Part shown: piece by piece, positions 57,664 to 64,000 of the stretch | Numbering within the stretch: the stretch's first letter is position 1 | Layout of the letters: every line of letters starts with the position of its first letter | Origin: Streptococcus oralis | Lineage (GTDB): Bacteria > Bacillota > Bacilli > Lactobacillales > Streptococcaceae | Direction of reading: 5' to 3' | Length of the DNA stretch: 64,000 nucleotides | Assembly (NCBI RefSeq): GCF_016028255.1 | Contig: NZ_CP065707.1 | Coordinates: 697,001 to 761,000 of the forward strand | Notes under the pieces: generated by a model | The model's database searches: none | The model's input: the letters and a program-made list of their open reading frames with translations, nothing else | What the model was told of the DNA's origin: nothing | Program-made: the position numbers and the translations under genes

Positions 57664-58668
57664 ATGGGAAAGAAATTATTAACTGTAGTAGTACCGACAT
57701 ATAATATAGAAAGTTACATTAGGAAGTGTATTGATTCTTTTAAATCAATTAATGATAAGTACTATGATTTATTTGAAGTATTGGTTATAAATGACGGTAG
57801 TCATGATAATTCTATAAATGTAGTAGAAGAGATGGTTAATGGAAGTGATTTAGATTTAAAAATCATTAATAAAGAAAATGAAGGACACGGTTCGACAATA
57901 AATAGAGGAATAAAAGAATCCAAAGGGAAGTACTTTAAAGTTGTGGATGGGGATGATTGGGTTGATACATTACATTTCGAACAATTTTTAGAAAAACTAT
58001 CCCAAGTTGATGTCGATATGGTGATTACGGATTTTACCGAACAACATATTTATGATGGGAGTATGGTCCGAATTAATTTTAATAATAATTTAGAAGATGG
58101 GAAAGTAGTACAGTCTCTTCCTGAAAATCGAATTCCTATGCATGCACTTACATATAAATTAAATGTATTGAAGGATAATAACATTACTATCAGTGAAAAT
58201 ACTTTTTATGTAGATATAGAATACACGCTTCTGCCAATGAAATATGTTGAGAACTATATGTATTTAAATTTAGATATCTATCAATATTTTTTAGGTAGAC
58301 CAGATCAAAGTATGAATATTAACGTAATGAAACAAAAATCTGATCATCATGAGAGAGTTACAAAAAGAATATTGGATTTTTATCATGAAATTAAATTAAA
58401 TAGACAATTGGAAAAGATTGTAAGAGACACATTAACATATCTAATAGGTAAACAGTGCTTACTATATTTGATGAATAATGATCTGAGTAGTATAGATGGA
58501 TTATTTTCTTATGCTGAAGAAAGTAATTTCAATTGGAAATACGATAGAAAACAAAAAACAACCTCTTTGTTGTATTTAAATTATAAAACAAAGGGAGTAT
58601 TCAGCTTTGTAATTCATTCAATATTATCCAAAAAGAAGAAAGAAATAAGTAATTCCGATGTTCATTAG
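57664..58668 (+). CDS. Family 2 glycosyltransferase (first)
   Basis: The 334-residue GT-A enzyme has the N-terminal nucleotide-binding start TVVVPTYNIESYIRKCIDSF, VINDGSHDNS and the metal-binding VVDGDDWVDT (about 93-102). The C-terminal half is variable and probably fixes the acceptor. It is an inverting transferase at the cytoplasmic membrane face. It overlaps the following GT2 gene by 11 bp. The two GT2 proteins are only distantly similar, so they are not a recent duplication. Confidence 0.92.
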   Translation: MGKKLLTVVVPTYNIESYIRKCIDSFKSINDKYYDLFEVLVINDGSHDNSINVVEEMVNGSDLDLKIINKENEGHGSTINRGIKESKGKYFKVVDGDDWVDTLHFEQFLEKLSQVDVDMVITDFTEQHIYDGSMVRINFNNNLEDGKVVQSLPENRIPMHALTYKLNVLKDNNITISENTFYVDIEYTLLPMKYVENYMYLNLDIYQYFLGRPDQSMNINVMKQKSDHHERVTKRILDFYHEIKLNRQLEKIVRDTLTYLIGKQCLLYLMNNDLSSIDGLFSYAEESNFNWKYDRKQKTTSLLYLNYKTKGVFSFVIHSILSKKKKEISNSDVH

Positions 58669-59629
58669 TATTATTATTCCAGTATATAATGTGAAAGACT
58701 ATCTGCATTATGCAATGGAAAGTTTATTTAGACAAACATATAAGGACTTTGAAGTTATTTTAGTCAATGATGGTTCAACAGATGATTCTGGAGAATTATG
58801 TAATCACTACGCTGAAAATCATGAGAATATTTATGTTTTTCATAAAAAAAATGGCGGACTCTCGGATGCTAGAAATTTTGGTGTTGAGAAAGCTTCTTCG
58901 GATTGGATAGTTTTTCTGGATCCAGATGACTATTTGGAAATAGATGCTTTAGAACTACTGGTTAAGATTCAGAAAAGATATGACGCAGATTTGATATCAA
59001 CTAAAGTAAAATCTACCTCGACATATGAAGATTATAATTCTGACCATATAGGAGAATCTGATTATAGTAATCTTGATGTTCTTTCGAAAGAGGAAGCACT
59101 TGAACTAATGCTCCAAGATAAAGTTGCAACAGTATCAGCCTGTGCTAAACTATATCATAAGAGTATTTTAGAAAGAGCTCCCTTCCCTATTGGGAAAATC
59201 TATGAAGATTTTTATGTTGTTGGTGAACATTTAGCATTAGCAAATAGAATTGTGATTAGCCCATATAAAACCTACAATTACTATTGTCGACCAGGAAGTA
59301 TTGTTCGATCTAAGTTTACTGTAAAGAGATTTAACTTTTTTGAAGCTGCTGAATATAATCGTAGCATTATTAAAAAGCATTACAATTCAAAAGAACTTGA
59401 AGATGTTTTGAACATCAAAATAGTACAGGGTTCCTTTTCTATTTCTTCGTCAGCCGCTGAATCAGATGTAGAATCCTTACTATTAATTAGGAGGAAACTA
59501 TTCTCATTGTATTGGAGTGTTTTTGCATCTCCAAAAGCTTCTTTTAGACTGAAATTGAAATATACGTTATTTTTACTTTTTCCTAAAGAATATTACAAAT
59601 TAAAAAAAATGATAAAGAAAGTGGATTAA
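58658..59629 (+). CDS. Family 2 glycosyltransferase (second)
   Basis: The 323-residue GT-A protein begins ISIIIPVYNVKDYL, with VNDGSTDDSGELC, KNGGLSDARN and LDPDDYLE (about 91-98) as donor- and metal-binding motifs. A basic, hydrophobic C-terminal segment suggests membrane association. It starts within the preceding gene, without a strong ribosome binding site, so translation depends on coupling. wzy follows immediately after the stop. Confidence 0.93.
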   Translation: MFISIIIPVYNVKDYLHYAMESLFRQTYKDFEVILVNDGSTDDSGELCNHYAENHENIYVFHKKNGGLSDARNFGVEKASSDWIVFLDPDDYLEIDALELLVKIQKRYDADLISTKVKSTSTYEDYNSDHIGESDYSNLDVLSKEEALELMLQDKVATVSACAKLYHKSILERAPFPIGKIYEDFYVVGEHLALANRIVISPYKTYNYYCRPGSIVRSKFTVKRFNFFEAAEYNRSIIKKHYNSKELEDVLNIKIVQGSFSISSSAAESDVESLLLIRRKLFSLYWSVFASPKASFRLKLKYTLFLLFPKEYYKLKKMIKKVD

Positions 59630-60847
59630 ATGTCAGTTAGAAAACTATCTTTAATAGATATACTGGACTATATGTGGATAATATTAATTATTGTACAGTG
59701 TCATTCAATATATACAGTAAAATCTGAACCTTTTAACTTGACTGTGCTGTTATTAGTTACAACGGCAATGTTATTGTTACTCAATTTATTACGATTCACT
59801 TTGTCAATAAAATTTATACATAAATTTATTTATATGTTAGGGCTATATTTTATAGCAATAGTTACATTTTTTTTAACGAACATAGGTGCTAATCTTACTA
59901 TACTAAATATTACGAAGTATTTTATAATGCTCCCTTTATTTTTTTTAATAAATAGCATTTATATGAATAAAAAGATTTTACCAGCATTACTATCTAAATT
60001 TGTAAATGTAGTAGTAATTTTAGCGATATTTTCTTTATTCTTTTGGATATTTGGGACACTTCTGAATGTTGTACATCCTACCTCGACAGTAATTAATCAG
60101 TGGTCTGGTGGTCGATTAATAAATAGCTACTATAACCTATATTTTGAAACCCAACAGATGATTTTTTTTGGGATCCATATAATACGAAATTCAGGAATAT
60201 TTGCTGAATCTCCTATTTGGGGGCTAATACTAAGTATCGCTTATGTTACTGATTTACTTATTTTAAAATCTGATAAAAATAATAAGCGTAATATAATTAT
60301 TCTGACAATGTTAAGCACGATTTCAACGACAGGTATAATTATTATCGGGTTAGCTATATTATATAAAATAACTACCAATCGTCATAAGGCAAAACTTTTA
60401 CTATTCCCTGTCACATTGGGTTTAGGTTTCTCTTTATTGCTCCTATTGAGTGAGAAATCTGAGACAGTTTCAGCAAATCTTAGAGTTGATGATTATAACA
60501 TCGGCTTTAAAGTATGGAAGGCAAGTTTTTGGATAGGGCATGGATTGAATAATGGTATACTAGCAATTCAATCACATATTCCAACGTTTGAAAGAAGTTT
60601 AGGCTATAGTAATACATTATTTGTTATTTTGGCTCAGGGAGGTTTATTATTATTCCTGATTTACTTTTCTCCTATGATACTGATATTGTTTAAGAAAAAT
60701 ATTAATCTTGATTTTAAGTTTGCTATTATCTTATTCTTTATCTTAGTAACAACAATTATTTTTGAAGGGACGTTTTTATTTTTCTGGATTTTAACATTAT
60801 CGTATAGCTACTATTCCTTTGTAACATTAGACAAAACAGGAACGTAA
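59630..60847 (+). CDS. wzy: Capsule polysaccharide polymerase Wzy
   Basis: The 405-residue, very hydrophobic protein has about 11-12 predicted helices and a long periplasmic-type loop around residues 145-190 that contains RNSGIFAESPIWG, a motif of the O-antigen polymerase/ligase superfamily. Wzy joins repeat units on the outer membrane face of the plasma membrane and fixes the inter-repeat linkage. It is the only polymerase-like gene present. Its ATG directly abuts the preceding stop. AT content is extreme. A 136-bp spacer without gene follows. Confidence 0.88.
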   Translation: MSVRKLSLIDILDYMWIILIIVQCHSIYTVKSEPFNLTVLLLVTTAMLLLLNLLRFTLSIKFIHKFIYMLGLYFIAIVTFFLTNIGANLTILNITKYFIMLPLFFLINSIYMNKKILPALLSKFVNVVVILAIFSLFFWIFGTLLNVVHPTSTVINQWSGGRLINSYYNLYFETQQMIFFGIHIIRNSGIFAESPIWGLILSIAYVTDLLILKSDKNNKRNIIILTMLSTISTTGIIIIGLAILYKITTNRHKAKLLLFPVTLGLGFSLLLLLSEKSETVSANLRVDDYNIGFKVWKASFWIGHGLNNGILAIQSHIPTFERSLGYSNTLFVILAQGGLLLFLIYFSPMILILFKKNINLDFKFAIILFFILVTTIIFEGTFLFFWILTLSYSYYSFVTLDKTGT

Positions 60848-60983
60848 AGTAGATAATATATAATGTCATATGTAAATTTTGATATTTGTCTAATCAACTT
60901 ATTCTTATTATTGTGACATTCTTACTTTTAATGTTGATGATAGAAACAAATCTTTTGAAGCAAGTGAAATAAATTAATAAAAC
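60848..60983 (+). other. AT-rich spacer between wzy and wzx
   Basis: A 136-bp non-coding stretch breaks the otherwise overlapping gene chain. A TATAAT-like element occurs near 60856-60862. There is no recognisable ribosome binding site in the 20 bp before the wzx ATG. It coincides with a shift from AT-rich genes to genes of more usual streptococcal composition, suggesting a recombination seam. Confidence 0.5.
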
Positions 60984-62399
60984 ATGAAAGTACTAAAAAA
61001 CTACGCCTACAACCTTTCTTACCAGTTGTTGGTAATTATACTCCCGACCATTACGACTCCCTATGTAACACGGGTCTTTTCTTCGGATGATTTAGGGACT
61101 TATGGTTATTTCAATTCCATCGTTACTTATTTTATCCTCTTGGCGACATTAGGGATTGCGAACTATGGGACCAAGGTCATTTCAGGGCATCGAAAGGAAA
61201 TTGAAAAAAACTTTTGGGGAATCTACACTCTGCAATTAGGTGCAACAGTTCTTTCTCTAACCTTATACGGTCTTCTTTGTTTAACTCTTCCCATTATGCA
61301 AAATCCAGTAGCCTACATTCTAGGATTAAGTTTGGTTTCCAAAGGACTAGATATTTCTTGGCTTTTTCAAGGACTAGAGGATTTTCGAAAGATTACTGTT
61401 CGAAATATCACAGTCAAGCTCGTTGGTGTAATCTCTATCTTCCTCTTTGTCAAATCTGCAGATGACCTATACCTCTATGTCTTTTTGCTAACCATATTTG
61501 AACTCTTGGGACAATTAAGTATGTGGTTGCCGGCCCGAGAGTTTATTGGCAAGCCCCATGTTGATTTAGAATATGCTAGATACCATTTAAAACCAATTAT
61601 TTTATTATTTCTTCCTCAGATAGCAATCTCTTTATACGTTACTTTAGATCGTACGATGCTTGGAGTTTTAGCCTCTACAAAAGATGTAGGAATCTATGAT
61701 CAGGCACTTAAATTGGTGAATATTTTATTAACCTTGGTAACGTCATTGGGGAGCGTCATGTTGCCTCGAGTTGCTAATTTATTAGCAACAAACAATCATG
61801 AAGAAGTCAATAAGATGCATGAGATTTCATTCCTAGTTTATAATTTGATTATTTTTCCGATTATGGCAGGTATGTTGATTGTTAATGACGATTTTGTTCA
61901 ATTTTTCCTTGGTCAAGATTTTCAAGATGCACGTTTCGCGATAGCAATCATGATCTTTAGGATGTTCTTTATCGGCTGGACCAATATTATGGGAATCCAG
62001 ATTTTAATTCCACATAATAAAAATAAAGAATTTATGATTTCAACAACGGTTCCCGCAATTACCAGTGTGGGATTAAATTTGTTGTTTCTTCCCAAACTTG
62101 GTTATATGGGGGCTGCAATTGTCTCGGTCTTGACTGAAGCCTTTGTTTGGGCAATTCAACTGTTCTTTACTCGCAAATATATAAAAGATGTTCCGATTAT
62201 CGGATCGATGATGAAGATTATTCTAGCATCAGCTATTATGTATGGCCTCTTGCTAGTTTCAAAAACAGTCATACATTTTTCGCCAACCATAAATGTTTTA
62301 GCATTTGCTGTGATTGGTGGAATCATTTACCTTTTTGCGATTCTATCTCTAAAAGTGGTAGATGTGAAAGAATTAAAACAAATAATTAGGAAAAATTAG
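60984..62399 (+). CDS. wzx: Repeat-unit flippase Wzx
   Basis: The 471-residue protein has about 12-14 membrane helices of the polysaccharide transport (MOP) superfamily. It has an N-terminal NYAYNLSYQLLVIILPTITTPYVTRVF, typical of streptococcal Wzx, and a DRTMLGVL segment near residue 220. It translocates undecaprenyl-linked repeat units to the outer face for Wzy. Codon and base use resemble wzg-wchA more than the preceding transferase block. No good ribosome binding site is seen before the ATG. The next gene begins directly after the stop. Confidence 0.93.
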   Translation: MKVLKNYAYNLSYQLLVIILPTITTPYVTRVFSSDDLGTYGYFNSIVTYFILLATLGIANYGTKVISGHRKEIEKNFWGIYTLQLGATVLSLTLYGLLCLTLPIMQNPVAYILGLSLVSKGLDISWLFQGLEDFRKITVRNITVKLVGVISIFLFVKSADDLYLYVFLLTIFELLGQLSMWLPAREFIGKPHVDLEYARYHLKPIILLFLPQIAISLYVTLDRTMLGVLASTKDVGIYDQALKLVNILLTLVTSLGSVMLPRVANLLATNNHEEVNKMHEISFLVYNLIIFPIMAGMLIVNDDFVQFFLGQDFQDARFAIAIMIFRMFFIGWTNIMGIQILIPHNKNKEFMISTTVPAITSVGLNLLFLPKLGYMGAAIVSVLTEAFVWAIQLFFTRKYIKDVPIIGSMMKIILASAIMYGLLLVSKTVIHFSPTINVLAFAVIGGIIYLFAILSLKVVDVKELKQIIRKN

Positions 62400-63398
62400 A
62401 TGCGCAAATATCGAAATATTAACTTAGATCTACTAAAAGTACTTGCATGTGTTGGGGTTGTTCTACTCCATACAGCGATGGGTGGATTTAAAGAGACAGG
62501 TTCATGGAATTTTTCGACATATTTATACTATTTAGGAACCTATTCTATCCCTTTATTTTTTATGGTTAATGGTTATTTATTGTTAGGAAAGAGAGAGATT
62601 ACCTATTCCTATATACTGCAGAAAGTAAAATGGATTCTAATAACAGTATCGTCATGGTCCGTAATCATTTGGCTTTTTAAACGAGATTTTACAGTTAATC
62701 CAATTAAAAAAATTATAGGTTCTTTGATACAAAAGGGGTATTTCTTCCAGTTTTGGTTTTTTGGTGCACTCATAATTATTTATATATGTTTGCCTGTTTT
62801 GAAAAAATTCCTTAATTCAAAAAGAAGTTATTTATACATCCTATCTGTATTGCTAGTTGTTGGTTTGATTTTTGAGTTAACAAATATTGTACTTCAAATG
62901 CCAATACAAACATATGTTATACAAACCTTTAGGTTATGGACTTGGTTTTTCTATTATCTTTTAGGTGGCTTTATAGCTCAATTTGACAAAGATATTATCA
63001 AAAATAGGTTTAAGAGATGGATGAAAATAATCGTAGTGTTTTTGTTCCTGGTTTCGCCTTTAATATTATTTTTCTTAGCAAGAACCACTTATCATAATTT
63101 TTTTGCTGAATATTTTTATGATCTTCTATTTGTAAAAGTTGTAAGTTTAGGAATTTTTCTAACTATATTCTCACTTGTATTGAATCAAGATAGCAACAAA
63201 TGGATTATTTTTCTTTCTAACCAAACTATGGGTGTCTTTATAATACACACTTATATTATGAAAGTGTGGGAAAAACTATTTGGTTTTAGTTTTGTAGGAG
63301 CATATTTACTTTTTGCTATATTTACTTTAAGTGTTAGTTTTATTATTGTTGGAATGTTAATGAAAATCCCTTATTTCAATCGAATTGTTAAATTATAA
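62400..63398 (+). CDS. Acyltransferase family 3 membrane protein (capsule O-acetyltransferase)
   Basis: The 332-residue protein has about ten hydrophobic helices. The N-terminal NLDLLKVLACVGVVLLHTA carries the active-site His of the acyltransferase_3/OafA family, and PLFFMVNGYLLLGKR follows. Such enzymes O-acetylate sugars of the repeat unit; WciG-type pneumococcal proteins are comparable. The base composition is again AT-rich, so this gene may come from a different source than wzx. glf follows 13 bp later behind AAAGGAG. Confidence 0.88.
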   Translation: MRKYRNINLDLLKVLACVGVVLLHTAMGGFKETGSWNFSTYLYYLGTYSIPLFFMVNGYLLLGKREITYSYILQKVKWILITVSSWSVIIWLFKRDFTVNPIKKIIGSLIQKGYFFQFWFFGALIIIYICLPVLKKFLNSKRSYLYILSVLLVVGLIFELTNIVLQMPIQTYVIQTFRLWTWFFYYLLGGFIAQFDKDIIKNRFKRWMKIIVVFLFLVSPLILFFLARTTYHNFFAEYFYDLLFVKVVSLGIFLTIFSLVLNQDSNKWIIFLSNQTMGVFIIHTYIMKVWEKLFGFSFVGAYLLFAIFTLSVSFIIVGMLMKIPYFNRIVKL

Positions 63399-63411
63399 AA
63401 AGGAGAATAAT

Positions 63412-64000
63412 ATGTACGACTATCTAATCGTCGGTGCGGGTTTGTCTGGAGCAATCTTCGCACACGAAGCTACAAAACGTGGAAAAAAAGTAAAAGTGAT
63501 TGATAAACGCGATCACATTGGTGGGAACATCTACTGTGAGAATGTAGAAGGTATCAATGTTCATAAATATGGTGCCCATATATTCCATACGTCTAATAAA
63601 AAAGTCTGGGACTACGTCAATCAATTTGCAGAGTTTAATAATTATATCAACTCCCCTGTTGCGAACTATAAGGGAAGTCTTTATAATCTTCCTTTCAATA
63701 TGAATACTTTCTATGCTATGTGGGGGACAAAAACTCCACAGGAAGTGAAAGATAAGATTGCTGAGCAGACAGCTGATATGAAGGATGTTGAGCCGAAAAA
63801 TCTGGAAGAACAAGCTATCAAGCTGATTGGTCCGGATATCTATGAAAAATTGATCAAGGGCTATACCGAAAAGCAGTGGGGGCGCTCAGCAACAGACCTC
63901 CCACCATTTATCATCAAACGCCTTCCAGTTCGTTTAACCTTTGATAATAACTATTTTAACGACCGTTACCAAGGAATTCCTATTGGTGGTTACAATGTCA
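63412..64000 (+). CDS. glf: UDP-galactopyranose mutase (partial, runs off the window)
   Basis: The first 196 codons are present and the frame is open to the end of the window. The N terminus YDYLIVGAGLSGAIFAHEA is the FAD-binding Rossmann motif, followed by DKRDHIGGNIYCE, KYGAHIFHT and YTEKQWGRSATDLP, all typical of Glf. The flavoenzyme converts UDP-galactopyranose to UDP-galactofuranose, so the capsule repeat unit very likely contains Galf. The ribosome binding site is AAAAAGGAG. Confidence 0.96.
   Translation, partial: MYDYLIVGAGLSGAIFAHEATKRGKKVKVIDKRDHIGGNIYCENVEGINVHKYGAHIFHTSNKKVWDYVNQFAEFNNYINSPVANYKGSLYNLPFNMNTFYAMWGTKTPQEVKDKIAEQTADMKDVEPKNLEEQAIKLIGPDIYEKLIKGYTEKQWGRSATDLPPFIIKRLPVRLTFDNNYFNDRYQGIPIGGYNV

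Overview
The window reads as the chromosome of a mitis-group Streptococcus (S. mitis / S. oralis / S. infantis type). The evidence is low GC, streptococcal housekeeping proteins, CtsR, CodY and cre motifs in the expected places, and a pneumococcus-type capsule locus preceded by dexB. Species cannot be fixed from this sequence alone. No rRNA, tRNA, CRISPR, prophage or intact insertion sequence was seen.

Layout. 0.1-9.4 kb: a MATE exporter, yebC, a minus-strand membrane protein, a MarR regulator with a heterodimeric ABC multidrug exporter, a DUF2200/PAP2 pair, and a LytTR regulator with a LiaF-like membrane partner. 9.4-11.9 kb: rpmB, an Asp23-family gene and fakA. 11.9-15.7 kb: a six-gene membrane-stress-like module (two tiny membrane proteins, ABC ATPase, permease, DesK-type kinase, NarL-type regulator). 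15.8-19.3 kb: rpsL-rpsG-fusA. 19.4-24.1 kb: ilvBN, ilvC, ilvA. 24.1-32 kb: an SPFH protein, a small HTH-like protein, an amino-acid ABC importer, a DUF2207 protein, uppP and dinB. 32-37.4 kb: pflB, clpL, luxS. 37.6-41.6 kb: an accessory ABC-transporter/two-component cassette lying between luxS and the DUF1846-dexB pair. 43.4-49.3 kb: dexB and two AliB-like oligopeptide-binding lipoproteins. 49.4-64 kb: a Wzx/Wzy capsule locus (wzg-wzh-wzd-wze-wchA, five transferase-type genes, wzy, wzx, an acyltransferase, and glf running off the end).

How genes work together. Branched-chain amino-acid synthesis and the first oligopeptide-binding gene each carry a good CodY-box match just upstream of the promoter, so peptide uptake and ilv synthesis look co-regulated. 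pflB and dexB carry cre-like sites over their -35 regions, consistent with CcpA control of fermentation and glucan use. clpL has canonical CtsR heptads. The capsule genes predict a lipid-linked repeat unit started with a hexose-1-phosphate (WchA), extended by GT8/GT4/GT2 enzymes, decorated by a LicD-type phosphotransferase and an acyltransferase, probably containing galactofuranose (Glf), then flipped by Wzx, polymerised by Wzy and controlled by the Wzd/Wze/Wzh phosphoregulatory system.

Most notable for follow-up: (1) a LytTR/LiaF-like pair with a 9-12-9 direct-repeat operator; (2) the luxS-dexB cassette, with 11-bp-phased direct repeats at its promoter and a kinase with almost no extracellular loop; (3) the six-gene module with paired tiny membrane proteins behind a 16-bp palindrome; (4) both AliB-like genes and a full capsule locus side by side; (5) an odd 0.4-kb structured gap after wchA and a compositional seam before wzx.
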